In this document: positions 1-12,800 of the stretch, in pieces
Numbering within the stretch: the stretch's first letter is position 1
Layout of the letters: each line of letters starts with the position of its first letter
NCBI GenBank assembly: GCA_026724425.1
Contig: JAIUCV010000003.1
Location: forward strand, 66,245,820 to 66,309,819
Origin: Erythrophleum ivorense
Taxonomy: Eukaryota; Streptophyta; Magnoliopsida; Fabales; Fabaceae
Direction of reading: 5' to 3'
DNA length: 64,000 nucleotides
Made by a program: the position numbers and the translations under genes
Notes under the pieces: generated by a model
Seen by the model: the letters and a program-made list of their open reading frames with translations, nothing else
What the model was told of the DNA's origin: nothing
Databases searched by the model: none

Positions 1-537
1 ATAGTTAAATGAATGAATTAATGCACGAAATTTTATAAGAATGTAGCTAAGACATATATACTTAGGTCTAGAAAATTTTAGAATTTTTGGCGTTTGTTTA
101 ATCGGGTAACAAAGTCAAAATCAGAAGGGATAACACGTAGCGAGTTCAAACAAGGTAATGGGCTAAAGGGCATTGGTTAAGGAGTCATCCATGGGAATTT
201 TTGAAAACTGTTTTAGTGGCTTTTAATTAACATAACAAGGAGTCATCCTACCAATTTTTATGATTTTTGGATGACATTTGATGAGAGAAATAAATTTCAC
301 AAAAACAGGTCCATAAATTCGGACAAATTATAACTTTGGTAGTTTCCATTTCTCCACAACAGATTGAGAATTTCGTATGGTAAAGAGAAGAACAAAGTTA
401 TGAACCTGTGTTTCCTTGTAGATATGATAGAAATCCTCTTGGAATTTGAAACCTTGTCAACAACGTCTTTTGTTAGTAGTACAAGGTTTTTCAACATTGT
501 AAGTTATAAGATATGATATGTGAATGTATGACATTTA
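1..537. other. Left edge, no recognisable feature
   Basis: AT-rich DNA without a convincing open reading frame or repeat structure that I can name. It should be part of AIR9 intron 32, or flank the copia remnant that begins near 538. Confidence 0.5.
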
Positions 538-721
538 CTAAAGCCATGCTTCAAAGGGAGTTATTGCGTTGTCAGTTTATGTGGATGACATTATTGTTAC
601 CGAATGATTATGATGAAAGAGATACTATGAGGAAGTACTTAACAAAAGAGTTCGAGATTAAAGCTTGGGAATAGAGGTGGCAAGATCCAAGGAGGGGATA
701 TATATTTTCAAATGGATATAT
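538..721 (+). mobile_element. Ty1/copia remnant, left part (reverse transcriptase palm)
   Basis: The plus strand encodes the copia active-site stretch VYVDDIIVTE and, after a small deletion, IEVARSKEGIYI. It is interrupted at 721 by a gypsy element; the copia reading resumes at 5629 with KYTLDLLKETGK, exactly where the family continues. Stops and deletions make it non-functional. Confidence 0.8.
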
Positions 722-1150
722 TGATGAAAACTTCCAAATATAGTTTTATTTATGCTAATCAGATTTCCCCTTTCCTTCCCTCAACTAAGGAAAGAGTAGC
801 GTAATCACCATTATAGAGTTGAAGAACTAACAAAAAAGGAAAGAAAATGCAGATATCCAGGCTTTCAAGAGGCCATGTCTCTCCCTTGAAAGCTTTCGCC
901 TGAAAAAAGAATGCTCTCATTGCTCACACCAACCTAACCTCCCTAAAACCTTCTCTCCTTCCGCATTGGTCATCATGCACAACAAGACCAAGTTAGTTAC
1001 TCAACTAATTTCTCATTCTGCCTATTCATTGCCACATCATTGCTCATAATCTTCTTATTTCTCCTTTCATAAACTCTTCCCCATTTCCTATCCAACGCTC
1101 CACGGTTCTGCCTTCTTTTATAAACCTGACCCATTTTTACAGCGGGCCCA
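722..1150 (-). repeat. Gypsy 1 left LTR (3' LTR of the element)
   Basis: Begins TGATGAAAAC and ends near AGCGGGCCCA; clearly similar to 5204-5628 over its whole length, with small gaps. The pol open frame extends into it (stop at 997), so the end of the coding region overlaps the LTR. Confidence 0.8.
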
Positions 1151-4100
1151 TTGTTGCCCTTCCCAACAAGACTCACCTTGTCCTCAGGGTGGAAGGAAGG
1201 AAATTGACTCTTAATAATTTCAATATCTTCGTTGGTGCTCTCACATTCACATTCAGGTAATCCTACCCATTTAACTAGAACCTGATGTCCTCCATTAGTC
1301 ATTCTTCTGGTTTTCTTCACATATTCAGGCTATAATTGCAACTCCAACTCCTCAAAAAGTGAGGGAGGTAGGGATTGAGTAGGAATGACTGGATGTAAAG
1401 ATTTCTTGAATTGTGAGATGTGACACATAAGATGGATCCTTGTTGTCTCGAGTAATTCTAGCTTGTAAGTTACTTTGCCATACTTCTCTACTACTTTGTA
1501 AAGCCGATAAAACCTTGGAGCTAATTTTTCATTGTGCTTTTTGGCGAAAGTTTGCGTCCTGTATGGTCTAAGCCATATATATACCATATCCCTCACTTCA
1601 TATTCTACCTCTCTTCGCTTCTTGTTAGCCTTCAAATTTGCCAATATGAGATTTCTTCCCTCTAGCTGTCCATTAACTTCCTCCACCATGGATAAATCAT
1701 CCTGCCACTTAAATACAGTTGGCGGATCCCTTTCATATAAAGCCTTGTAGGGAGTCATTCCTGTTGACTGGTTATAGGTAGTATTGAACCAAAATTCAGC
1801 CCAAGGTAACATCCTAACCCATTGTTTGCGTTTATCCTCTGAAAGCATCGTAAATAAGTCCCTAAACTCCTATTTACCATTTCCATTTGGCTATCCATTT
1901 CAGGATGGCACCCCAAGCTATATAAAGTGGTTGTATTTCGTAAATTTGTCCACTATCACCATTATTGTATCAAATCTGTTAGCTTTTGGAAGTCTAATCA
2001 CAAAATCCATGCTCATATCCTCCTACACCGGTTGAGGAATAGGTAATGGTTGTAGCAAATTAGCTGGATGTAGTGATTCATATTTGTTCCGTTGGCACAC
2101 GTTACACTTTGCTACTTGTTCTTGAACATCTCTTTTCATCTCTTCCTAATAAACTACCTCAGCTAGATGCTTATAGGCTCTTAAATAACCCGAATGACCT
2201 CCCAAAGAAGAATTGTGAAATTCTTTAATAAGTTCTTTAGTCTTGGAAGATATACGAGGGAAGACCAACATGTTTTTATACATGAGACATCCACTCTTGA
2301 TGCTATACCCTTCAGGCACCTTGGAACCCGATATAAGTTGCTGCATTATGTGTTGTAATCTGTCATCTTTGTTAACCTCGGTTTCAAACTCGTCTAGGCC
2401 TTCATACCACCATGGTGAGAATGCCTTCGTCTCCATTTCAACAACCTCCCTTTTGGACAAAGCATTAGTGGCTCTGTTCTCTGTCCCTAGTTTGTACTAT
2501 ATTTGAAATTTATATCCCATCAATTTTGAGATCTAGTTCTTTTGGTTAGGGTCTATCACTTGCTGCTCTAACACAAATTTCAAAGCCTTTTGATTTGTGT
2601 GAATTACGAAGGGCTAGCTGGTTAAGTAATGCTATCACTTTTTGACTGCTAACACTATGGCCAGTAATTCCCTCTCATACATTGGACTTTGCCTGGCTTT
2701 CTCTGATAATTGCAAGTTGAAATAAGCTATTGGCTTCCTTTTTTGCATTAAGACAGCACCTACTCCAGTACCTGATGCATTAGTTTTCATCTCAAAAGAT
2801 AACCTAAAATCAAGCATGGCCAACACTAGAACATTCAACATGGCAGTTTTCAGTTGATCAAGAGCTGATTGGGCCTTTTCATCCCACTTAAAATTATCTT
2901 TCTTCAAAACTTCAATTAAGGGAGTCGCTATCTTCCCATAATTCTTGACAAATTTTCCATAGTATCCAGTCAAAGCCCCAAAAACCTCTTAAAATCCTTA
3001 AGTTCTTTGGTGTAGGCCACTTCACCATAGCTTCAATTTTAGAAGGGTCAACTTGCACACCTTCAGATGATATTATATGCCCCAAATATTCAAGCTTTTG
3101 TTGCACAAAAACACATTTCTTAAGATTAATAACTAGCCAATTTCTTTATAGCACCTCTAAAGCAAGCTTCAAATGACCTAAATGTGAGTCCATGTCCTTG
3201 CTATATATAAGAATGTCATCAAAGAACACTAAAATGAACTTCCTTAGGTGCTCTCGAAAAATGTCGTTTATAAGTGATTGAAAAGTGGAAGGTGCATTGG
3301 TTAGCCCAAAACGTATAATCAATAACTCACAGTGACCATCATGAGGTCTAAAAGCGGTTTTGGCCTCATCTCTTGGCTTAATTTGTATTTGATGATACTT
3401 GAATTTAAGATTTAACTTATTGACACTGGGCCTTATTATCCCTACCTCCATCATCTCCTTAACCAACTTCTCTATCTTAGTCTTCTGCACATGAGCATAC
3501 CCATAAGGCTTAACATTAGGTGGTTGCTCTTTAGGCTTGATCATTATTGAATGGTCTTTCAATTAGTGAGTTGGTAGTCCCAATATTGGTTGACACACCT
3601 TTTCAAAATCCCCAAGTATTTCTGAATTTCCATTAGAACCATATAATGCCTGTCTTCCTTTTCAAGGAGGGGTGGCTCCATATTCTAGCAAGTATCCTTC
3701 TCCTTTCCCTTTTATGCCCTTAATGATTGACTTAAAAGAAGCCTTGGCTTGGGTTAGAGTTAGATCCCCCTTGAAACATACCCACTTCTAATTTATTCTC
3801 ACCTTCATATGACTGTCCCCAATTAACTTTTAATGTCCCTACACTCTCCTTTTGCAAAAATCTTTCTTCCATCTCCCACTGTTATAGAGTGGCACGGGGT
3901 ATCATGTATTGGTAAGTTCAACCTTTCTACCAACCTTGTAGAGATGAAGTTGTGAGTGGCACCACTATTAGTTAATACCAACACTTCCTCATCCAAGGTC
4001 TTTCCCATCGATTTCAACATTTTATTTCTAGTAATACCTACTACTATAGTCAGCGATAATTCCATTGCTCCCATCATCTTGTCAGGTGCTTCACTTTCCC

Positions 4101-4980
4101 GTTCATCTAGTTGCTCTGTTTCCTTCGCTTCTATGTCTTCTTCCTCTTCTACAAGGATTAGCATTTGGAGCTGTTGATTCTTACGCTAATGATTTAGACT
4201 AAACTTCTCATCACATTTGAAACACAACCCCATCTCTCTTCTACATTTTATCTCGGCTTTAGATAATTTTCTCCTTCCATTATTAGTGCTGGTGTTGGTG
4301 GTAGGAGAATTAATTGGTATAGTAATTTTGCTTCCCACCATTTGAATCAGTTCCTCTTTTTGTTTCAAAATCTTTACTCGTCACATTACTAATACTTCAA
4401 GGAGCCTCTATTGTACTAGAGGATTGTAGAGTCTTGGGCTGCATTAATTTGACTTCAGCCTTTATCTCCTCTTTTAGTCCATTCTTAAACACCCCCATAA
4501 GAACTTCATTAGGAATGTCATCCAAGGGTGCTGAAAGAAGTTCAAATCTCTCCCGAAACTCCACCACGCCATCTTTGCTTTAATGCCATCAATCTCTCGT
4601 AACCATCTCCTAGTTGGTGGTAACAGAATCGGTCAATTACCTCCTTGAAAATCTACCATGATTGCATAGGTGCTCTGGTTTCCAACCATTAGAACCAATT
4701 CAGAGCTCTCCCTTCAAGGGCCACAGCTGCTGCGTCCAATTTCTCTCCTTTAAATACTCCATTAACAGAAAGAAAACGTTCCATCCTGAATAACCATCCA
4801 ATTAGATCCTCTCTCAAGAAGACCGGTAGGTTTAAGCATTGAAACCTACTTTCGTCTCTCTCCGCTACTAGTTCGACCTTGTTTGCTTCTTTCTCACGCC
4901 GCAATATGGTCTCTTCCTCCTCTCTCACTCTTTCGACTCCTTTTGACTCATTCGTTGCTTCCTTTGTCCCCATCGCAACT
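997..4980 (-). pseudogene. Gypsy 1 gag-pol, broken
   Basis: Reading high to low: gag from about 4973 (GVERVREEEETILRREKEAN); zinc knuckle CFKCDEKFSLNH near 4190; protease near 4000, where the active-site Asp is Asn (LTNSGATHNFIS); reverse transcriptase 3146-3562 and RNase H 2635-2973 (MQKRKPIAYFNLQLSEKARQ); integrase zinc region 2146-2460; integrase C-terminal half 1330-1848; and a chromodomain-like tail HQVLVKWVGLPECECEST near 1260. The integrase core has lost roughly 40 codons at about 1910. Several frameshifts and stops. Confidence 0.85.
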
Positions 4981-5203
4981 TTCTGTTTCCCACCCGTTAT
5001 TGGTCTCTATTCATTTCTAGAACCTCGCAAAGCACATAATTCCGCTATTTGATCTTTGAGATCCCTAAACGCAAGCTGCATCGAAAGCGTCTCCTTCGCT
5101 TCTCCTTGATTCTTCTGTAAATACCACCTTATCTACCGATTCCAACCGTGTCTCCTTTCTTGTTCCAACCACGCCCTGAGCTGTCATGCTCTACTTCCAA
5201 AGA

Positions 5204-5628
5204 TGATGAAAACTTTCAAATATAGTTTTATTTATGCTAATTGAATTTCCACTTTCCTTCCCTCACTAAGGAAAGAGTAGCGTAATCACCATTACAGAGT
5301 TGAAGAACTAATAGAAAAGAAAATGCAGATATCCTAGCTTTCGAGAGGGCAGGTCTCTCCCTTAAAAGCTTCCGTCTGAAAAGAGAATCCTCTTGTTGTT
5401 CACACTAGCCTAATCTCCCAAAAACCTTCTCTCCTTCTGCATCGGTCATCATGCACAACAGGACAAAGTTACTTACTCAACTAATTTCCCATTCTGCCCA
5501 TTCACTGCCACATCATCACTCATAATCTTCTTATTTTGCCTTTCATAAACTCTTCCCCATTTCCTACCTGATGCTCCATGGTTCTGCCTTCTTTTATAAA
5601 CTTGACCTGTTTTTACAGTGGGCCTATC
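5204..5628 (-). repeat. Gypsy 1 right LTR (5' LTR of the element)
   Basis: Begins TGATGAAAAC and ends GGCCTATCA. Many substitutions separate it from the left copy, so the insertion is old. The end of the element's 5' LTR (GTTTTCATCA on the minus strand) resembles that of the second gypsy copy (AGTTCCATCA). Confidence 0.8.
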
Positions 5629-6604
5629 AAATATACTCTTGATCTGCTAAAAGAAACAGGCAAACTAAGACGTAGATCATAAGGCACACCAATTGAACTG
5701 AATCTTTAACAGGTTGAGTCTATGGAAAATGAACCAATGGATAAGGGCATGCATCAATGAATGGTTGGGAAGTTAATTCACTTATCATGCACACAACTTG
5801 ATATTGCCCATACTGTTAGTGTGATAAGCCAATTTATGCAAAATCCCAAAGTTGTTCCTCTTAGTGTTGTACGTAGAATACTGCATTATCTGATTGGCAG
5901 CCTAGGTAAAGGAATACTCTTCAAGAAAATCACAAGAATGGAAATAGAAGCTTATATAGATGTTGATTATGCTGGCTTAGTCACAAACCAAAGATCCACA
6001 TCTAGGTACTACACTTTCTCGGGAGGAAACTTAGTATCATAAAGAAGTGAAAAACAACCTATTGTGGCAAGATCTAGTGCAGAAGCAGAATTCTGCTCGA
6101 TGGCACTAGGCATTTGTAAATTATTGTGGCTTAAGATTATTCCAAAAGATTTGAAAGTTACATGGGAGACTCCAATGAACCTATATTGTGACAAGAAGTC
6201 AGCAATCAATATAGCCTTTAAGCCAGTTCAGCATGACAAAACTAAACATGTAAAAGGTTGATAGACACTTTATAAAGAAAAAACTTGAATGTGGGCTGAT
6301 TTGTACCCCTTATATTCCTACAAGAGAGCAGTTGGCAGATCTATTAACTAAGGGGTTGCCAAGTTCAGCATTTCAAAGGATAAGCAAGTTTGGGATGACA
6401 AGTATCTACACCCCAACTTGAGGGGGAGTGCTGGAATCATGGAACTTAAATGTGATTATGTATAAATATTTGTATTGTAATTAGTCTTTATTAATCTTTA
6501 TTGCAATTATTACCATTATTATACCTTATTACCATTATTATACCCCTTGTACTATATATGCAATTTGGTCAGAGGAATAAAATGAGAGATTAGAATTTGC
6601 CACA
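5629..6604 (+). mobile_element. Ty1/copia remnant, right part with RNase H and 3' LTR
   Basis: Continues the copia reading from 721: KYTLDLLKETGK, then RNase H segments (5761-6042, 6064-6261) with YIDVDYAGLVTNQRSTSRYY and NLYCDKKSAINIAFKPVQHD, the C-terminus KGLPSSAF, a polypurine tract GAGGGGGAG (6420-6428) and a 176-bp LTR. Stops and frameshifts are present. It is the same family as 51480-53773. Confidence 0.85.
6429..6604 (+). repeat. Copia 3' LTR
   Basis: Starts TGCTGGAATCATGG right after the purine tract and ends TTGCCACA. It contains an imperfect tandem copy of TTACCATTATTATACC. Clearly related to 53615-53773. Confidence 0.8.
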
Positions 6605-6715
6605 ATTTGCTTCATATGCACTTGTAGTCCTTATGATTGATGTATTTGAAAATCAATTGCAGTGCTTCTTAATAACTTAACAAGAATTATATATTGGATT
6701 TAAGGATCAGCTTAC

Positions 6716-6871
6716 CTGGTATGGAGATCAGGTCAGGACTACCAACCATTGATCTAAGCCACTGGATCCTACTTTTGCCTTCCTTCCCGCCACTATAAAT
6801 GCCACAAACAGCATATAAATTGGTATGAAATCCCCTTCCCTCAATCTCCAGTTTGTCAATTCTAGGAGTGC
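6716..6871 (-). CDS. AIR9: AIR9 exon 32: start of A9 module 11, last exon in window
   Basis: 156 nt encoding GTPRIDKLEIEGRGFHTNLY, then SGGKEGKSRIQWLRSMVGS and DLISIPG, ending in phase 1 with a strong donor (CAG followed by GTAAGC). The remainder of the module and the conserved C-terminal domain are not found between here and base 1. This intron holds the nested gypsy/copia insertion, so the last exons should lie further left, outside the window. Confidence 0.92.
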
Positions 6872-9800
6872 CTAAGAATGTTAAAATAATACTTAGCAGG
6901 ACAAAGATAAGTGAGGCAGAATCAACATAAATAGCTATGCTGTTTTATGTATGGTGTTTTTATCGTTACAAAGCAAAAGAAGTACTAATAATAATTCAGA
7001 AGCAGATGACTGGAAGAAAAACAAAAATGTGTGGTAGATGTTTAATAACAAAACATTCATTTCAAAATACATCATAGGTGGCTAGCATTTTATATTTCTT
7101 CCTCAGTTAACAAATGCATTGACTGGTCACAATCAAGTGCTCTGGGTATGTGCTGTAATCTAAATATTGTATAATAATGTGACTAGGGCGTACCTTCAGC
7201 ATGTAACCCCTCACAGGTTGGAGTAATTTCTTTGACTAAGTACAAAAGATTTGGCAGGAGCAAGGAGGGCAAAGTTTTTTGTTTTATGGTAGCGGGGCAT
7301 ATATGCTATAATTGGATGTCTTTGGCTTGGATCATTAAAGAGAATCATTAATTTTTTGTTTTGGGCACTTCTCTTTGGTCTTCGGCCGATGGTTTGTTTT
7401 AGAAAATCTTGACAGACACACAGGGATTTGGAAAGCTGTTTCCTATGTCTTTTTTATTCTGCTTTGATTAAGGACTATATCCCATCCTTCTTTTCTTTGT
7501 ATTACTTTTTCCCTTCTAATCAAAATTTTTCATTAATCAAAAAAGAAAAGAGGAGGATTTTTTTTTTTGGGGGTGGGGTTGCATCTCTGCATAAAAAATT
7601 TCTCAAATATCCAGATAATATTCTAATAAGCTTGGAAGTAAAATAATAGTTATCTATGGTCAATTGTATGAAAAATAAATTATGTTTCATTAGTAATGTC
7701 TATCAATGGACAAAACTCTATGATTAGTTGAAAAAAAAAATGCTGTTGTTTGACTATGAAGGATCTTAAAGTGAAAGCGAAAGGTCATTGTACAGGTCAT
7801 AAGGCTCAGGACTCTACTAGTTTTGTGCTTAACTCCTCCCAAGACCTGCCACATGATTTTTGCTTAACTGTTTAAAAACATGAGACTTTATTGCTTTACA
7901 ATTTACATTAGAGGAGTGCATATACAGTTATTATTGACTAATGCAAAAAAGTAAGAAAACAACCATATCAATACTATTCCCATGACTCCGTTAAGTCAAC
8001 TCCTAATAATTTTATAAGGTGAATGATTGTGATTGATTGGGAACATCAATCATAATAACACTGTGACATGAGGACTCTTATTTCCCTATCCCTAGGATGT
8101 AGACCTCCAATTGCAACTCAAATCAAAAGAACATTGATCCTTGCAACTGGTTCTTCCTCATTGTAGCGATCTCATGCTGAAGCAAGAAGACCTAACCTGA
8201 CCAACTAAAACATCTTTGCTTGAAAACTCAAAATTGGGTACAATTATGAAGCAAAAATACTTATGGAATCAAAACAATTACCTGGCAATACAGGTGTTGT
8301 CTCAACATATACTGCCTCAGTTGATCTTCCAAACACATCAGTCACAATGCATTCACATTTCAATCGACAACCAATGTCCTCTAGACGCACCTTGTAGGAG
8401 CAAGAACGCTGAGTGGGTAATGGGTCATATGACAATCTGTCTCCCATTTCTGATGAACAAAACCTGCAACAATATTCATTTTGATACAGGAGAAACGAGC
8501 TTTGACCAGGACCTTGTGATCTTCTCACAGGGAAAATAAGCAATAAGTATGAAAATCAAGTCACCCACCGGAAAGTTTGTTAGGTAATGCAAATGAAGAA
8601 AAGTTTCCCACAAGAGATTATAGGCTTTTATGAAAAATCTAATATATTAGTCTGATCTATAAGTTACCGTAAACAATTATTCCTATTAAAATAAACTTTG
8701 TAGGGTAATCTTGTGACTGTAAAAAGAGTTTACTGAACATTTACAAGGAAATTGGGGAGTTACTCAGATTAGTAGCATGCAGAATCAATGCAGTAAATAA
8801 CACTATACCATTGGTATTTTATGTCTTTTTTGAACTTGCTCCAAACTTCTTGTTGACTTTCACTCTTTGGAATCACTTCAACAGCTGTAAGTACATCACC
8901 TTCAACTGCTTTTCCAGTAAGAGCAAGAACCTCTACAATGGGAAGCTCTGTGGGACAATGCAGAATTCACATTTAAGTTAGCACTCATTTTCAAGGTTCA
9001 GCTAGTAAACTAACAGATAATTGTTCCAAGAAACACCAAGTCTTAGGTTTTGATTATTATTTGACATATGAATGTGACTCAAAAAAGCACAGGCATCCAC
9101 AAACATGGTTACCTGGGAGAATAATATCAGTTGGATCAGACAACTTGAGTTCTCCCACAACTGAATCTGACCGAACTGGCATGTATCTGGGAAAAAAAAT
9201 AATAAGACATCTTAACCTTGACAGGCTTTGAAAGATGAAATACTTCATCACAACTCACATCATATATACAGGGCACATATCATAGATTATTTGATTACAT
9301 TATTGGCAATTGCTGTGTTGGGAATTGAACAAGTGACCTTAGCTCTAATACCAAAAGTTTGATCAAGCGCTTATCATTAAGCCAAAAACTATAGTTATTA
9401 GTCTTGGTACAACTCTTTCTACTTAACTACAGTTAGCCAAAGGCCACATTTTGACTATAACTCAGCCTCATAATAGGGCCTTTGCCATGTGACAATTATT
9501 GTTACACCTTGGACAACCGTAGTTTGATTTGATCATAATGGTTTTACTTCAGAAGTACATAAGCAACAATAACTTGTTCAAATATTTAATGTATCTTTTT
9601 CACCTTAAAAGGAACAAGTATTTCTTTTCCCCTTCGCCATTGACAACAGATCTCAAAAAATATATAAGTTTCAAGGCTTTGATACTTTCAGATTAAAGTT
9701 TAACAAGCTCTTGAGCTTATCACAATATATCAGGCACTTTCTATTGCACAAAACATGAAAGCATGAGAGTAAGATGGAATGGTTACCCAAACAACAAACG

Positions 9801-12800
9801 GCAATTGTAATCAGAATCAGAAACTCTGTAAGTTTTAGAATGTGCTCCACTAATCAGTTCGATGGTGCCCTCCTTATTTTCTCTGTACCAGCTAAAGAGG
9901 CTTTCTCCTTCATATCCACCAAAATATTCACCTTCTCCATAATAAATTCCCATTGATAACTTCTTCACATGGACATTAGAAACTATTGGAGGAGCTGCGA
10001 ATTTCACCTTCGAGTAAGATAACACGATATATACATACACAAACATGCTCATGCATCAAATGTCAAGAAGGCAAATGAAGGTGAGAAATATGATTGAAAA
10101 ATTAAAAAACCAGTCAAGCTCATCAACTGGCCAAGTCTGTGCTGATTACAGTGGGGACACTCCATATCACCCACATCAAATTCATTAAAACCATTTAAGG
10201 AAAAGAATTATCAGAAAGGACTGAACTTATATTCAGTTCCTCATATTCTTATTAGCAGGTTACTCAATAAAATTATAAACATGTCATATTATTGTTGGAG
10301 AATCATACACTTCTCATATTTTGATTGAAGAACCTAACAATAAGGATATAAGTAATAATATATTAAAATAATATATAATGAACTTCCAGGAAAGAACCGC
10401 AGGGATTGGTACCTGGGGAAACTGGGGAACTGGAAATTGAAGTCAGTGGCTCCCCACATTTTCCATCGGCACGAATAGGTACCCAACACAAGGCTATATA
10501 AGCTCCAACATCTTCAAGTGATGGTTTATATGTTCTGTAACAATAAGGAAAATAATCACAAAATGCTTAAACTTAAGGAGAAGTTATCTTTCTCATAAAA
10601 TCACAGCACAATGTTTTAACCCACGGCTCTGTCCCACATATGACTACATCTTCACAAGAATTAGATATATTTAGCAGTGCAGATCCTTCAAGCTTATTCT
10701 TTGTCCGATACCAAATATAGTCACCAACTCCTTCCTGTCCACCAAAATATGTTTTCTCTGGGGCAAGCACTCTGTCCTCACAGCAGTCAGGAATCACAAG
10801 GTCCATTCCCTTAGGATCCGCTACTCATAGAGCACAAACAAAAAATTACATAGGGGACATGCATATTTTTATCTCAACTTTAAAATTATATCTCACAATC
10901 AAACCAGGATGAAAAGAAATAAATGCATTAACCCAAAATAGGCAAAAATGTAAAGCTGTCTAGAAATTTTGTAAAATGCTAGGGCCTAGGGGCCAACAAC
11001 TGGCAGTTGAAGTATGCAATTCTAAAGTTTATACAGCTCAATGAATATGATAACATAAATCATCATTATAAGCAGAATTCTCTGTCAAGACAGTTTATAT
11101 TCCATTATATTTATGATGATAGGACAATGTGAATAAAACAGAGATGGAAGGTATACATGAAAGAGGAAAAAGGTAGATACTTCCATAAGGCATTAATTCC
11201 ATTCTTGTTGATTGGGTGTGTGGTAGGGCTTCTTTCTCTGATAGATGCTAATTGCCAAGGAAATCACAGGCTCCCATTTAACTACAACTGAAGTCCACTA
11301 CACCAGCTAACTGGCAATGCAACGAATCAAACAGACCCACAGTTCACGCATATGGCTTAAGCCAAACTTAAAGTATTAGGCTACAGTTCTATACCATACG
11401 TGCAATATGTACTTTCTTGCCAATGAGAAACTAGAGGTGCTACACAGACATTAGCATCTATTTGGCAGAATAAGCAAATTAACTTTTCTTCTTCATAGTG
11501 AAACGAGAAAAAATTTTGGAATTTACTTACAAAAACACAAACAGCCTTTAGTTATAAATGTAATAGTAAGATCCCTATATGTTTTAGGTTAAATTCTTTT
11601 GTTGGTTTCCATGGTTTCACTCAAATTTCAACTTGGTCCCTATATTGTTAAGAATCTTGTATTTAGTCCTCGTCATTATACTGATGTGGGAATGGAAAGC
11701 TCTTTTGAATTGAAGAATCTTGATTTTTTTCCTTTGATTGGGGATGTTCTCTTGCCCTTTTTTTTTGTACTCTTTTGTGTTGTTCTCTCTTCTCATCAAG
11801 AAATTCTCTATTTTATCCAGAAAAAGTGTTTCACATATTGACTAGGACTAGTCTAGAAATTTTGTTGAATAGAGTGGCTCAAGACATTAACAACCTTTTA
11901 TGGGAAGATAAACATAGAGAAGAAATATTAAGCACCAGTAAAAAAATTCCACAATCAGTTTAAGGATGCATATAGAGGGGTATCTGTGTACTGTGTGTAT
12001 TCCTTAATATTACTGGGACCAAAACTTCAACTATTGTCACTAACTATTAAAATGGAGTTATCTCTTAACAACTATCTGCTTCATTTGGGGAATTTTCATT
12101 TCTGGAGTCAATTTTAATAGCTTCTTTCCGATACTTACTCATTACATCATTTTACCAAAAACTTTTAAATCATATATGCCCATAACAAGAAAAATAATAT
12201 TAGGTTCATGGAACACAATTTTAACAAAATGTTTAATATTGGGATCCATTAATCTTCAATTATTTTGCTGAAAAAATATCTTACCAGGAGATATCACATC
12301 AGATACTATGCTCTTTGCACTCCCTTTGCTTCCATCTTTGCGCACTGGAGTATAGAATAGTTCAATGCACCCACCAACATCCGCAAGAGTCAAATCCAGA
12401 AATTCTGCAAATTACAAAAGTCAAATGTTTAAATTTGCAATAATGAATAAAAAAGAAAACCATTTATTTAGTAACTGGACAAAGCTCACCAAGATTACTT
12501 ATCTTCTCTTGTCCACCACTGTTTTTTACCCTGAACCATTCATATAAGCAATCTCCTCTCTCACTAGAAAGAAAAAATCCACATCAGGGGAAACAACAAG
12601 AAGGGTAGAATCAGAAGTTATGATAATACTGATTTAACATATAAAGATGAATGGCATAAGTCTGACCCTCCACTATAAACAGCATTAATGCTCAAGCGCT
12701 GCCCCTCTGTCATCGATCCAAGAAATTCCAGAGAATGACATGTTGGGGGACCTAAATTGCAACATCATTCAAAAAACAAGTGTTGTATCTCATGAAATGA

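Larger units (their letters stand above)
722..5628 (-). mobile_element. Ty3/gypsy retrotransposon 1, minus strand, nested in copia
   Basis: Two similar terminal repeats (722-1150 and 5204-5628) flank gag, protease, reverse transcriptase, RNase H, integrase and a chromodomain-like C-terminus, in order on the minus strand. The flanking pentamers TATAT (717-721) and AATAT (5629-5633) look like a target duplication with one change. The primer-binding site just inside the right repeat resembles the Met-tRNA site at 9 of 12 positions. It is inactive, with many stops and a deletion in integrase. It belongs to the same family as the element at 42207-46712. Confidence 0.88.
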
